Source of the DNA: DTCV01 sp964641155
Lineage (GTDB): Archaea > Thermoproteota > Thermoprotei_A > Sulfolobales > NBVN01
DNA length: 64,000 bases
NCBI GenBank assembly: GCA_964641155.1
Contig: CAZXJO010000002.1
Location: 1 to 64,000 of the forward strand
Reading direction: 5' to 3'
Below the pieces are notes generated by a model. It saw nothing but the letters and a program-made list of their open reading frames with translations. It was not told the DNA's origin and searched no databases. The position numbers and the translations under genes were made by a program. Shown here one piece after another: positions 33,740 to 43,616 of the stretch. Positions within the stretch are counted from its first letter, which is position 1; every line of letters begins with the position of its first letter.

Positions 33740-34723
33740 TCATAGTACGTAAATCCTTAACAGGTTCTCTGGAGGTTTAACAACTAATGCCACCGCACCT
33801 TTCAAAACCACTTCCTTACCCAGTGGTGTTGGTAGTATTTTGGGTAGTCTATTTATAGCGTAATAACTTAGTAAGTTAGTTGCAGGCTCGATTAGTAAGT
33901 CGTAATTAGCTAACGCTACGGCGCCTCCTACGGTTATTACCTCCGGGTCGTAGACGTTTATAATGCTGGCAAATCCTGCAGCATTAATCCTGCAAAGCTC
34001 AGCGCAGATCTCGGCCGCAACCTCATCTCCATCCCTAACGTATTTGAAGAATTCTTCGGGTTTTATTAATGTGTTCCTAGAAGCCTCCGTGAGGGCGGAC
34101 CTTCTATTACCAGCCATATTCTCTATATAGTACTTAACGTATTTGGGAATACCACTACCTGAGGCGTAAGCTTCCCAATGACCGATACCGCCGCAGCCAC
34201 ATTTAAGTCCATCATATTTAACCACTATATGCCCTATCTCATGGGCGTTACCCTCCTTGCCTATGAGGAGATTACCATCAACGATAACACCGCTACCTAT
34301 CCCAGTGCTAAACGTTACGTAGACCATGTTATCGACATTGATTCCGCAACCAAATACCTTCTCACCCCAAACACCTGCCACACAATCGTTGACAACCATC
34401 ACGTACTCCGTACCAAATAGGTCCATAAGTGGTTTCCTCAACCTGAAGCTCCTGATGCCTAAGTTAGGCGTGTTAACCACTTCACCCTTCCTAATATCTA
34501 GCGGGCCTATACTACCGACCCCCACACCCATCAGGTGGGATGGGGAAAGGCCCGCCTCATTCATTAATTCATTGGATATCTCGTAGATGCGCTCAGCTAT
34601 GGTATCAGCGCCACCGCTCTTCGGGGTGCTTACGGTGGTTAACCTAATAGCGTCGCCGCTAGGTGTGTATATGCCGACTCTTAAGTTGGTCGCACCCAGG
34701 TCTACGGCAACCACGTACCTCAA
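33740..34723 (-). CDS. ROK family sugar kinase (glucokinase-like)
   Basis: Sugar kinase of the ROK family, probably phosphorylating glucose released from glucan. Seen: the phosphate motif VAVDLGATNLRVGIYT at the N-terminus, VNDCVAGVWGE (catalytic Asp), STGIGSGVIVDGNL, and the ROK signature with a zinc site HEIGHIVV followed by CGCGGIGHWEAYASG. The adenosine motif ITVGGAVALANYD lies near the C-terminus. The length of 327 is normal. It is on the same strand as valS, 21 bases downstream, so the two may be cotranscribed. ATP- or ADP-dependence cannot be told from sequence, although ROK enzymes are normally ATP-dependent. Confidence 0.9.
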   Translation of the reverse strand: MRYVVAVDLGATNLRVGIYTPSGDAIRLTTVSTPKSGGADTIAERIYEISNELMNEAGLSPSHLMGVGVGSIGPLDIRKGEVVNTPNLGIRSFRLRKPLMDLFGTEYVMVVNDCVAGVWGEKVFGCGINVDNMVYVTFSTGIGSGVIVDGNLLIGKEGNAHEIGHIVVKYDGLKCGCGGIGHWEAYASGSGIPKYVKYYIENMAGNRRSALTEASRNTLIKPEEFFKYVRDGDEVAAEICAELCRINAAGFASIINVYDPEVITVGGAVALANYDLLIEPATNLLSYYAINRLPKILPTPLGKEVVLKGAVALVVKPPENLLRIYVL

Positions 34724-34744
34724 GGTATCTGTCCCGGAATCACT

Positions 34745-37198
34745 CTATTTATTAAAGAACTTAACGTATAAGTTATCTCCGAGGTGGACGGCGTCGGGGT
34801 CTGGCCGTGTAGATAGTACCTCGGAGACTTTATGGAGGCCTTTAAGCTCATCCGCAATAGGTTTCAGGTCATCGGTGATGTAGAGAACGGCGTTGAGACT
34901 CTCTGAGAACCTGATGTTATTCTCCTTCTTATACTTCCAGATCAGGGAGTTAACTCTAATCAGCTTATCAATCAGATCCCCATATGGTGTCTCAAAAGCT
35001 ATCTCGCCGAGGTCTATTAATTGGGAATGCACCCCTTTAGCATCGTAGAGATTCCTCCATATGTAGTCCGTAACGAAAGGAAGTATGGGTGCAAGCAGTT
35101 TGAGGATCGTTTTAAGGACCTTATGGAGTACGTACCAAGCTCCTCTTACCTCCTCCTCCGTGTAGTTCCCTAAACCGTAGGCACGCATCTTCACCGCCTC
35201 AATGTAGTTAGAGGCGAACACGTCCCAGGTAAGGCTGTACAGCTTGTTTACGGGCTCATACACATCTAAGTCCTCATAAGCTTTGACGACCTCTTCTGAA
35301 ACCCTATGCAGGTAACTCAACATGGCTTCATCGACAGGCCTTAACTTAAACCCATCATTAACTTCTGGGAAGGTCGATACGAATCTCGCTATGTTAATTA
35401 GCTTTGTGACGAAGAGGGCACCAGTTTTAACTAACTTCTCAGACCACCTGTAATCGCTCCCCAGTCTCGAGGCGGCCGCGGCCCAGTACCTGAAAGCGTC
35501 CGCGCCGTACTTCTCAACGAACTGCTCAGGATATATCACATTACCCTTACTCTTATGCATAGCTTCACCTTTTTCGTCAAGTCCCATACCACTAATCCTG
35601 ACCCACCTGAACGCCGGTTTACCAGTTAATTGGTAGACCCTAAGGATTGTGTAGTAGAGCCAAGTTCTTATTATGTCATATCCTTGAGGCCTTAAAGAAT
35701 TCGATAAAGACTTAATGGACAATTCACTATTCCTTAAATAACCAGTCACGTAGAGGGGACTTACAGATGAGTCAAACCACGTATCGAATGTTTTGACCTC
35801 ACCTATCAGTAACTCCTTAGGCGAGCCACAGTTAGGGCATTTCTCAACGGGGGCGGCCTCGGCCCAAGGCCTGTAATATCTCACAGCCTCGGGCAATACC
35901 CTGCTTCCGCAGACGCTACAGGTCCAGACAGGAATTTCAGTACCGTAATACCTTGACCTCGAGATGGGCCAGTCCATACTGATGGAGTTAATCCAATTGA
36001 TTAACTTGATCTTATGTTCCTCGGGTTTGAAGTCCATCATGTTCACTAGCTCTAACAGCTTATCCTTAAACTCTAACTGTTTAAGGAAGTACTCCTCCAT
36101 GTGTATGTATTCTACGGGGGTCTTACACCTCCAACACACCGGTACCTCATGTACGTACTCTTCCGATTTAACTATGTACCCATTAGCTTGTAACACCTCA
36201 ACCATTTTTTCCCTAGCTTCCTTGACCGGCAATCCGTTGAGGAAGTCGCCAGCGTTAGAGTTCATAGTTCCGTCAGCGTTTATTAAGATTCTAGGGGTCA
36301 GCTCTAATTCCCTGAAAAGCCTTACATCATTTATGTCTCCATAACTGCATATCATAACCAATCCGGTGCCGAATTCGGGCTTCGCATAACTGTGCTCCAG
36401 GACCCGCACCGACCTACCGTATATAGGTAAGATCAGCTCCTTGTCCTTAAGGTTTCTATACCTCTCATCTTCAGGGTTGTAGATCACGGCGTCACATGCG
36501 CCTATGAGCTCAGGTCTTGAAGTAGCTATTACTGCGTAGTCGTTGCTGCCCTTAATGTAAAACTTTATGTAATATAGTTTAGCTTTCTCTTTAACGAATT
36601 CGACCTCAGCCTCAGCTAATGAAGTCCTGCACCTAGGGCACCAGCTAACCGGCCTCTCTGATATGTATATTAGGCCTTTCTTCCACAGTTCTATGAATGT
36701 TGCCTGCGTCAAACTCCTGTACTCTTCCGAATCAGTCCCGGACCTCCAGTAGCTGAAGGAGCACCCAATCCTCATCCAAACGTTAACTAGGTCTTTCTCA
36801 AGTTCATCTAAAACCCCTCTACACATCTCAAGGAATTTAATCCTACCCTCCTTCGTCTTAGCTATCTCAGAGGCCGTTACGTTGAACCTCTTCTCGACAG
36901 CCACCTCCACTGGGAGTCCGTTGCGGTCAGCATAAAACGGAACTAACGTTCTATACCCCCTCATCCTGAAGAATCTGGCGATCATGTCTATCTGAGCGTA
37001 ATGCCCTGCCTGAGCAACGCCCCATTTACCGGAAGGATAGGGAGGAGGTGTGTCGATGACTACGACTTTCTCGTTGCTGAGGTCTACCTCTTGTTCATAG
37101 ACTCCTTCGAGACCCCACTGCTTGATAAGTTCTAATTCGTTGCCTATATCCCACCTAGTGACGTTAAATCTAGGCTTCAAAGCAGCTATGAGCACCAC
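34745..37198 (-). CDS. valS: valyl-tRNA synthetase
   Basis: Class I aminoacyl-tRNA synthetase charging tRNA-Val, 817 residues. The N-terminal nucleotide site reads PPPYPSGKWGVAQAGHYAQI and then IDMIARFFRMRGY, where the HIGH motif is degenerate; crenarchaeal ValRS have a similar altered motif (HIGAAAHYSQI in Sulfolobus, from memory). DRNGLPVE follows. The editing domain and zinc knuckles (CPRCRTS, CWRC, CSVCGS, CPNCGS) are present. The KMSKS equivalent is HKSKGNVIYPEQ, and YGADAFRYWAAAASRLGSDYRW is a valine-enzyme hallmark. It has no C-terminal coiled coil. Confidence 0.93.
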   Translation of the reverse strand: MVLIAALKPRFNVTRWDIGNELELIKQWGLEGVYEQEVDLSNEKVVVIDTPPPYPSGKWGVAQAGHYAQIDMIARFFRMRGYRTLVPFYADRNGLPVEVAVEKRFNVTASEIAKTKEGRIKFLEMCRGVLDELEKDLVNVWMRIGCSFSYWRSGTDSEEYRSLTQATFIELWKKGLIYISERPVSWCPRCRTSLAEAEVEFVKEKAKLYYIKFYIKGSNDYAVIATSRPELIGACDAVIYNPEDERYRNLKDKELILPIYGRSVRVLEHSYAKPEFGTGLVMICSYGDINDVRLFRELELTPRILINADGTMNSNAGDFLNGLPVKEAREKMVEVLQANGYIVKSEEYVHEVPVCWRCKTPVEYIHMEEYFLKQLEFKDKLLELVNMMDFKPEEHKIKLINWINSISMDWPISRSRYYGTEIPVWTCSVCGSRVLPEAVRYYRPWAEAAPVEKCPNCGSPKELLIGEVKTFDTWFDSSVSPLYVTGYLRNSELSIKSLSNSLRPQGYDIIRTWLYYTILRVYQLTGKPAFRWVRISGMGLDEKGEAMHKSKGNVIYPEQFVEKYGADAFRYWAAAASRLGSDYRWSEKLVKTGALFVTKLINIARFVSTFPEVNDGFKLRPVDEAMLSYLHRVSEEVVKAYEDLDVYEPVNKLYSLTWDVFASNYIEAVKMRAYGLGNYTEEEVRGAWYVLHKVLKTILKLLAPILPFVTDYIWRNLYDAKGVHSQLIDLGEIAFETPYGDLIDKLIRVNSLIWKYKKENNIRFSESLNAVLYITDDLKPIADELKGLHKVSEVLSTRPDPDAVHLGDNLYVKFFNK

Positions 37199-37270
37199 CT
37201 AAGACTACTTTAATTGATTAAGCTTTAAATATTACACCTGAAATGTTCTGTGAATGAAGGTGCTTAGATC

Positions 37271-38416
37271 TTGAAGAGGTCATTACTTATAGCATTTTTG
37301 TCGCTCGGCATGGTCTCATTATTCGCTGACATATGCTATGAAGGGATGAGGTCGGTGTTAGGCTCATATATTGAGTACTCGGGATTACCGATACTCTTCG
37401 CTGGGGCGGTCAGTGCTGCCGAGTTCGTGGGGTATCTGACGCGCTTCGCAAGCGGTTTGATAGCGACCGGGCTGAGGTCGGCTAAGATTTATTGGGGGCT
37501 GGTGTATGCGGGCTACCTAACCAACTTAGCCGTCCCACTCCTAGCCTTAACGAGTAGGTGGGACCTAATTATCACGCTAATTTTCGTCGAAAGGGTAGGT
37601 AAAGGTCTGAGGACCCCCGTAAGGGACGTAATACTCGCTGAAGTGACCGAGGGAATGGGTAAGGGGAAAGGTTTCGGGATTCACGAACTTTTAGACCAGG
37701 TGGGTGCTTTTATAGGGCCGTTATTCGTCGCGTGGGCTCTCTACTCAACCAACAGCTACTCCTATGCTTACTCCATCTTAGCGGTACCTGTTCTAATATC
37801 ACTCCTATTCCTCACGGTGGCTTACATGAATTATCCGCAGGTGAGGGCTGTTATGGAAGCGCCCAGGCACGGAAGTATCTACGGGAAAACCCCCCACTAC
37901 TTCCTGGCCGTATCAGCGTTCTTCTTCGGATTCATGCCCTGGTCAATAATAGCATACCATATAAGCTTCAGCGGGGTCCTACCGGATTATCAGATAGCAA
38001 TTGCTTACAGCATTGCGATGGCTGCGGACGCCATCACCGCAGTACCTATAGGACTGCTGTACGATAAAGTAGGCCTTAAGTCCTTACTGCTGACACCATT
38101 AATAGCGCTCTTAATACCCATAACTTTAACGTCCGCGGATCCTTTGATGTTACCGCTTACAGCAACTTTCTGGGGTATTGCGATGGCAGCGTATGAAACG
38201 ACCATGAGGGCGGCGTTGGCTGATCTGGTTGAGCCGTCCAACAGAGCAATCGCGTACGGTGCATTCAACCTAGCCGTAGGTGCTTCGTGGATGTTAGGAT
38301 CTCTATCGATATCCTACCTCTACGGCATGTCCTGGTACTCGGTCGTTGGTCTAATCACTTTATCAGAGATCACGGCGCTTATACTGCTGCTGTTTGTGGT
38401 TAAATCGCACAGATGA
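37271..38416 (+). CDS. major facilitator superfamily transporter
   Basis: A polytopic membrane protein of 381 residues with about twelve hydrophobic helices. The intracellular loop VERVGKGLRTPVRDVILAE between helices 2-3 and 4 is of the G-x-x-x-D-R/K-x-G-R type expected in MFS proteins of the drug/proton group, and GLLYDKVGLKSL repeats the loop in the second half. The substrate is unknown. It is divergent from valS, starting at a TTG at 37271, and precedes galT by about 170 bases without obvious coupling. Confidence 0.85.
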   Translation: MKRSLLIAFLSLGMVSLFADICYEGMRSVLGSYIEYSGLPILFAGAVSAAEFVGYLTRFASGLIATGLRSAKIYWGLVYAGYLTNLAVPLLALTSRWDLIITLIFVERVGKGLRTPVRDVILAEVTEGMGKGKGFGIHELLDQVGAFIGPLFVAWALYSTNSYSYAYSILAVPVLISLLFLTVAYMNYPQVRAVMEAPRHGSIYGKTPHYFLAVSAFFFGFMPWSIIAYHISFSGVLPDYQIAIAYSIAMAADAITAVPIGLLYDKVGLKSLLLTPLIALLIPITLTSADPLMLPLTATFWGIAMAAYETTMRAALADLVEPSNRAIAYGAFNLAVGASWMLGSLSISYLYGMSWYSVVGLITLSEITALILLLFVVKSHR

Positions 38417-38586
38417 GTTCGTGCATGTTTTGACGGGTCGTTCTGAGGTGGGGAATCAACCACACATTACTGTCCCCAATAATCTAATCATTGGCAGTGT
38501 TGCTTTCCCACATAATTTCCTCAAGTACCTAGCCCTTAGGTTATCCTTTAATGTGAAGATATGGGAGGTATACTTGGGTACCTGAG

Positions 38587-39579
38587 TTGATTGATGTTAG
38601 GAGAGATCCTATAGTACACAGTAGGATCAGCATCATATCCCCGATTAGAGGTTTGAGACCTAAGGAACTCACCGTAGTGAGGCATGAGGCTTCAAATGTA
38701 GTCGGATGTCCTTTCTGCCGAGGAAATGAGGATATGACTCCTCCAGCAACTTTAGTCGTTAAGTATGATGGGGGTGATTTGAAATTCCTTAAGGACGATT
38801 TAGAAGCTAGGGTGAGGGATTGGTTGATTAGGGTTGTCCCTAATAAGTACCCCATATTCACTAAGGACAGTTCTAAAGGATACGGCTATCATGAAGTTGT
38901 TATTGAACATCCAAGGCACGACATCAACATCTACAACATGTCGGTGGAGCATTTGAGGCTGGTGCTACTCGCAGCCTTCCATAGGATTAAAGAACTCTAC
39001 GCTGAGCCCTCAGTCAAACATGCATACCTATTTAAGAACTACGGAGGTGGTGGTGGCGCCAGCTTACCACACTCACATATGCAGCTAGTGGCGACTTCCA
39101 TCACGTTGCCAAGCGTTCATGAAGAACTTAAGCACTCTAAAGCGTTACACAGGAGGTTGGGTGAGTGCCCGTACTGCGCACTTGTGAGGAGGGAGCTTAA
39201 ATCGCCTCGAACAGTGTACGCGAACCAGGGGTTTATTGTGGTCACTTCTTACGCTCCCAGGAATCCCTATGAGGCGTGGGTACTGCCGCTTAAGCACGAC
39301 CCCGACCCACTCAGACTCAGTGATGATGAGGTCCTAGCCCTCGCAGACGCGTTGAGCAAGTTGATGAAGGCTTACAGTAGGTGTCTAGGTAATATTGACT
39401 TTAACTTTTGGTTACATATCTCCCCTAAAGGAGATAAGCACGGAGAATACTACCACTGGCATTTGGAGGTGTTGCCGATAACGACTCTCTGGGGAGGCTT
39501 AGAGAAGGGAGGTAATGCGTACGTGGTTACTTTAAGTCCTGAGGACTCCGCCGAGGAGTTGAGGAGGTCTATCTACTAG
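38587..39579 (+). CDS. galT: galactose-1-phosphate uridylyltransferase-like protein
   Basis: HIT-superfamily nucleotidyltransferase exchanging UMP or another NMP between hexose-1-phosphates. Seen: CPFCRGNEDMTPPA (first zinc pair), RVVPNKYPIF, HEVVIEHPRHD, KNYGGGGGASLPHSHMQLV with the catalytic HxHxQ triad, CPYCAL (second zinc pair) and YHWHLEVLP at the C-terminus. The length of 330 matches archaeal members, which may use other NDP-sugars. The start is TTG at 38587; no ATG or GTG exists between it and the previous in-frame stop. Confidence 0.9.
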   Translation: MIDVRRDPIVHSRISIISPIRGLRPKELTVVRHEASNVVGCPFCRGNEDMTPPATLVVKYDGGDLKFLKDDLEARVRDWLIRVVPNKYPIFTKDSSKGYGYHEVVIEHPRHDINIYNMSVEHLRLVLLAAFHRIKELYAEPSVKHAYLFKNYGGGGGASLPHSHMQLVATSITLPSVHEELKHSKALHRRLGECPYCALVRRELKSPRTVYANQGFIVVTSYAPRNPYEAWVLPLKHDPDPLRLSDDEVLALADALSKLMKAYSRCLGNIDFNFWLHISPKGDKHGEYYHWHLEVLPITTLWGGLEKGGNAYVVTLSPEDSAEELRRSIY

Positions 39580-39642
39580 ATAAGGTTTAGGTTACTTCGC
39601 CGTATACGCTTCTTAGACTTAAATGAAAGCTCACTCCAGTAA

Positions 39643-39921
39643 TTAATGAAGATAATCGTTTCTTAGAAGTTCGTAAACCTCGCCCTCATCGACGTACATA
39701 ACAGCCACTTTGATGATGTTCTCTAATGTGGGATTCCTTCTGGCCTTGGAGATTATCTCCTTGCGCTCCGGGTGCTCTCGAACAACCAATCTGGCAACAC
39801 CCTCAAATAATTTCCTACCTTCCGAGTTCAGCAATCCGGTTTTATCGAAGTATGTCCTGTAACCGGTTAAAAGCTTGGTAAGTAGCGACCTTATCTCCTT
39901 ATCTAAGTGCCTTGAACTCAA
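39643..39921 (-). CDS. small helical protein of unknown function
   Basis: A 92-residue, highly charged, mostly helical protein (DKEIRSLLTKLLTGYRTYF, LENIIKVAVMYVDEGEVYELL). No domain is recognised. Its start overlaps the stop of the nitroreductase gene by four bases (ATGA type), so it is real and translationally coupled to it. It has no cysteines and no membrane segment. Confidence 0.6.
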   Translation of the reverse strand: MSSRHLDKEIRSLLTKLLTGYRTYFDKTGLLNSEGRKLFEGVARLVVREHPERKEIISKARRNPTLENIIKVAVMYVDEGEVYELLRNDYLH

Positions 39922-40454
39922 CGTATATACGCACTACCGTACTTGTTAAGGTATACGATTTCCTTCAAGTCCTTTCTCTTCTTGGCTACGGGTGCTTCAT
40001 CAGGTACCCCCAAGGCCAACATGGAGACCGGTACGTAGTTCTTTGGTAGGCCTAAGATCTCCTGTATTTCCTTAACATTCCTCAGTGTTTGCAACCAAAC
40101 ACTCCCCAAACCTACTGCATGAGCTGCTAACATCAACTGCATAGTAGCATTAGCGCAGTCCACCTGATAAGACTCTGGGGACACTTCACTGTCGCAAGCC
40201 ACGACCACACCAATCGGGGCGTTCTCCAAAGGTTTGGCCCAAGGGTGGACGTTAGCTAATTTCTTCTTAATTTCAACGTCTTTAACTACAATGAACGTCC
40301 ATGGCTGGGAATTACGGGCGCTGGGTGCGTATCTGGTGACATCTAATATCTTAAGCAGTAAATCATCAGGAACTGGGTCTGGTTTGAATTTTCTGATGCT
40401 CCTCCTTGAGGTTAGGAAGTTAAGCAATTCATTGGACGTAACACACACCGACAA
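39918..40454 (-). CDS. nitroreductase-family flavoprotein
   Basis: FMN-dependent oxidoreductase of the nitroreductase fold, 178 residues. The FMN phosphate segment LTSRRSIRKFKPDPV lies near the N-terminus, followed by APSARNSQPWTFIVV, the NATMQLMLAAHAVGLGSVWLQ core helix and ALGVPDEAP. Such proteins act as homodimers reducing flavins, quinones or nitro compounds, or in cobalamin and tyrosine chemistry; the substrate is unknown. It is followed by a coupled small helical protein. Confidence 0.87.
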   Translation of the reverse strand: MSVCVTSNELLNFLTSRRSIRKFKPDPVPDDLLLKILDVTRYAPSARNSQPWTFIVVKDVEIKKKLANVHPWAKPLENAPIGVVVACDSEVSPESYQVDCANATMQLMLAAHAVGLGSVWLQTLRNVKEIQEILGLPKNYVPVSMLALGVPDEAPVAKKRKDLKEIVYLNKYGSAYIR

Positions 40455-40547
40455 TACCTTCTCCTCAAATGTTTTTAAACGTTAGTTAAGGTGATTTACG
40501 ATTAATAAAAACATTATCCTGAGCTTTAATTTTAATTACTCACCCGA

Positions 40548-40964
40548 TTACTGCTTTTTAAGTGAGTGAGGCCTGGCAACTACCCAGAACTCCTCGGGCC
40601 ACTTAGCATCTCTTGGATCGTTGTAAATCCATACGAATTCGAAAGGTGTGGCTGGGTCTAATGCCTCATAACCGTGTGGAACTCCTGCAGGCACTATAAT
40701 CGCCTCACCCTCTCTAAGGACGTACTCCTCACCATCAACCACGAACTTCCCCACACCGTGTATGACGATCATCATTTCATCGCTGTTCGGATGTACGTGT
40801 GGTGGCAGGCCCTTACACGCAGATTGACATACAGTTATTCCGGCAGCCACTCCTTTGAAACCTGTTATAGCAGGTAATGATATTATCTTCACTATCCTAT
40901 TCGGGTTTGCTTTATGGTAGACAAACTCCTGGTCCTCGATCTTAATAACCTTAGCTTTAGCCAT
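40548..40964 (-). CDS. cupin-domain protein
   Basis: A small single-domain cupin of about 138 residues. Motif 1 is PPHVHPNSDEMMIVIHG (two His and Glu as metal ligands), and motif 2 is EGEAIIVPAGVPHGY with the last His. The trailing WPEEFW is a helix. It may be a sugar isomerase or dioxygenase-like metal protein; nothing more can be said. The ATG at 40964 is preceded by GGTG, so the GTG four codons upstream is less likely. Confidence 0.85.
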   Translation of the reverse strand: MAKAKVIKIEDQEFVYHKANPNRIVKIISLPAITGFKGVAAGITVCQSACKGLPPHVHPNSDEMMIVIHGVGKFVVDGEEYVLREGEAIIVPAGVPHGYEALDPATPFEFVWIYNDPRDAKWPEEFWVVARPHSLKKQ

Positions 40965-41135
40965 ATTAAACACCAAATTACAATGTCAAGCCGAGTTTTT
41001 AAGTCTTACACAAATCCCCCTTTAATTTCATTACTTTAACGATTAGATATGGTTTAAAATATTTAAGCAAAGTAATGCATATATCGACGAAACATTTAAT
41101 CGTAATAGTGGTTAAATGCGTCCAACAAGGAGTCC

Positions 41136-42614
41136 TTGGTTGAGTTCGAGAAGCTCTATAAAGAAGTTATAGAAACTGCTCCGGAACCACCTGAAGAGCT
41201 TAAAAGAATGAGCTTTAAGAGCGTTATAAAGTACTTCGGTTTTGGAGCGCTTATAGCATCTATCGGTGTGGGGTCGGGTGAGCTCATATGGACTCCTAGG
41301 GCGGCCGCGGCCTTCGGCTATATAATCACTTGGGCATTCTTCTACGGCGTTTGGACCAAGGCAGTCATCCAGTATTTGGGAATGAAACTATTTGTTATTA
41401 CTGGTGAGCCACCATCGCATGCCTTGAAAAGGGCTCTAGGTGGGTGGATAGTTGTATTCCTGGCGGCGATGTTCGTTTCAGTGACCCCTCTCTGGTTCAC
41501 CTCCTTAGGCACGCTCTCATCTCAAATAATTATCAATGCCGTAGGGTTGCCTGCCGCGCTGCAGACACCTCTCTTCCTTGCAATATTGGCCGTTTCGTTG
41601 ATCATGGTTATCTTCTCAGCGTATTTGAAGAGAGCCCTTAAGATTTTAGAGTGGATTCAGAGCGGTGTGATGATCATTCTACTGACGTTCTTCTGGATAG
41701 CTGTTGGGGTTGCTACGAGGCCTGACTGGGGTTCATTCTTCACCTACATGTTCATCCCAATACCACCTCCTGAGTATGAACCTTGGGTTAGGCAGGTTGC
41801 TCCAGATATAGCTGCCACCCCCGTCATGTGGTTCATATTACCTGCCTTAGGAGCCTTAGGTGCGGGGGCACATGAATACATAGGTTACACCGCAGTATTC
41901 GATGAGAAGGGTTGGGGTCTCACAGGCTCGCCTAAGTGGGCAACCCTTAGGAAGATGTTCTACGAATTGCCTAGGTCTTTCAAGCTTCCGATACCTACTT
42001 CAGGTGAGGCTAGGGTCAAACTAGATACTTGGAGGAAGGCACCCCTCTTAACAGTGTTGATAGGGTTCATAGCTTTATGGATATCAACCACACCAGCCAT
42101 AATCCTCGCTATTGAGGTGTTAAGACCTCAACACCTAATACCCAGCGGGATTAAGTTGACTGCTGTGCAGGCCGAATGGTTGAGGGTGATACACCCGTCG
42201 CTAACGGTTCTGTGGTGGGTGGGAGCTTTCGTAGCGATTTGGGGGACGTTCTACGGTGTTTGGGAGGTGTATGTTTGGACTTTACATGACTTCCTGAGAG
42301 CTTTTAAGAGATTTGAAAACCTTAGCAGGGACACTGTTAGGAAGTACTTATGGCCGTACTACGCGGTAACAACACTCCTGTTCTACCTCACAGGTTTCTC
42401 GGTACCTTTCCTAGCGACCTTCGCTTCGGCGGTCCTCAACGTATTCTCGACAGGTGTGTGGGGCATAGCATTAATCTACTTGGACCGTACACAGCTACCT
42501 AAAGAATACAGGGCACCCATGTGGTACATAGTGTTCACGTTAATCGGTGCGCTACTGTATGCGTTCTGGGGATTAACAAACATGATACAAGCATTTGGAA
42601 TATCGCCCTACTGA
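41136..42614 (+). CDS. Nramp-like (APC-fold) transporter
   Basis: A multi-pass membrane protein of 492 residues with roughly 11-12 hydrophobic helices. It most resembles archaeal Nramp-family proteins: KYFGFGALIASIGVGSGEL at helix 1 and LPALGALGAGAHEYIGYT at helix 6. Classical metal-carrying Nramp proteins have DPGN and MPH in these two places; here they read GSGE and GAHE, so the substrate may not be Mn/Fe. A TATA-like tract TTTAAAATATTTAAG is at about 41053-41067. The start is TTG at 41136, with GGAG close upstream. It is divergent from the cupin gene. Confidence 0.75.
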   Translation: MVEFEKLYKEVIETAPEPPEELKRMSFKSVIKYFGFGALIASIGVGSGELIWTPRAAAAFGYIITWAFFYGVWTKAVIQYLGMKLFVITGEPPSHALKRALGGWIVVFLAAMFVSVTPLWFTSLGTLSSQIIINAVGLPAALQTPLFLAILAVSLIMVIFSAYLKRALKILEWIQSGVMIILLTFFWIAVGVATRPDWGSFFTYMFIPIPPPEYEPWVRQVAPDIAATPVMWFILPALGALGAGAHEYIGYTAVFDEKGWGLTGSPKWATLRKMFYELPRSFKLPIPTSGEARVKLDTWRKAPLLTVLIGFIALWISTTPAIILAIEVLRPQHLIPSGIKLTAVQAEWLRVIHPSLTVLWWVGAFVAIWGTFYGVWEVYVWTLHDFLRAFKRFENLSRDTVRKYLWPYYAVTTLLFYLTGFSVPFLATFASAVLNVFSTGVWGIALIYLDRTQLPKEYRAPMWYIVFTLIGALLYAFWGLTNMIQAFGISPY

Positions 42615-42743
42615 ATGTAAAAATCATTAATTTTTAACTCCCTCCCACAGATTTGTCAGGATCTCCATTTTCATAATGAACCCTTAAATCACGGAACATC
42701 AACACTTAATTCCCTTAACACGTGTTGATTAGTCTGGAGTGCT

Positions 42744-43616
42744 ATGATGATATACGGGCGTCTAGGACGTTTGGAAGTGGGGGACGGGTTCCCAATCAGA
42801 GTTATCGGGGTTTTAAACATGTCACCTGAGTCCTTCTACAAGGGGTCAGTCGCCTTAACGGATGATGACGTAAGGAATTCTGTGCTTAAGATGATTTCAG
42901 AGGGTTGCGACTTAATAGACATCGGAGGCAGGTCTACTGCCCCATATCTCAAAACAGAGATCTCGGCAGATGAGGAAGTGAGGAGGGTCGTGAACGCTGT
43001 TAAGATAGTCAAAGACCTGACAGATATTCCTATTTCAGTGGACACGTTTAGGGCTAAGGTAGCGGAGGAAGCCCTTAAGGCTGGTGCTGAAATAATTAAC
43101 GACGTAACCGGGTTGAAGGGTGATGAGCGGATGGTGGATGTTGTTAAGGAGTACCAGCCGTCACTTATACTGTGCGCCAAGGAAACTAAGCCGACTCCCC
43201 CATCCCCCGCGGACCCCTGTGAGAGGGTCATAACGGCACTTGAGGAAACGATAAACGCGTTAGTCAAAGAAGGCTTCGACATAAATAGAGTGGTCGTCGA
43301 TCCATGCATAGGATTCTACAGAAACCAGGAAATACCTTGGTACATCTGGGATTTGAAGATGGTGGCGAGCTTGAGGAAGTTAAGGCGCTTGGGGAGACCA
43401 ATAGCTATAGGGATTTCTAGGAAGTCGTTCATAGGAGTCCTCACCGGGCGTGAAAAACCTGAAGAAAGACTTTACGGCACTCTCGCCCTAACTTCGATAG
43501 CTGTCTTAAGCGGTGCCCACATCATAAGAACTCATGACGTGCTGCCAACCAAGGACGTTATAAGAGCTATTGAGGGATTTAAGAAGTACGGGATCAGGTT
43601 AAGTATCGAGTATTAA
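42744..43616 (+). CDS. dihydropteroate synthase-like protein
   Basis: TIM-barrel pterin-binding enzyme resembling dihydropteroate synthase. The N-terminal motif reads GVLNMSPESFYKG (bacterial INVTPDSFSDG), followed by GCDLIDIGGRSTAP, PISVDTFRAKVAEEA, GAEIINDVTGLKG, and the C-terminal GISRKSFIGVLTGR and IIRTHDV. The length of 290 is normal. In archaea the pterin is that of tetrahydromethanopterin-like carriers or folate; which one cannot be told here. It stands alone, with the frameshifted nucleotidyltransferase downstream. Confidence 0.88.
   Translation: MMIYGRLGRLEVGDGFPIRVIGVLNMSPESFYKGSVALTDDDVRNSVLKMISEGCDLIDIGGRSTAPYLKTEISADEEVRRVVNAVKIVKDLTDIPISVDTFRAKVAEEALKAGAEIINDVTGLKGDERMVDVVKEYQPSLILCAKETKPTPPSPADPCERVITALEETINALVKEGFDINRVVVDPCIGFYRNQEIPWYIWDLKMVASLRKLRRLGRPIAIGISRKSFIGVLTGREKPEERLYGTLALTSIAVLSGAHIIRTHDVLPTKDVIRAIEGFKKYGIRLSIEY

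Noticed and set aside
42836..43309. 157-codon minus-strand frame inside the dihydropteroate synthase-like gene
   Set aside because: Antisense to a well-conserved gene, low-complexity Ser/Thr-rich, no start signal.
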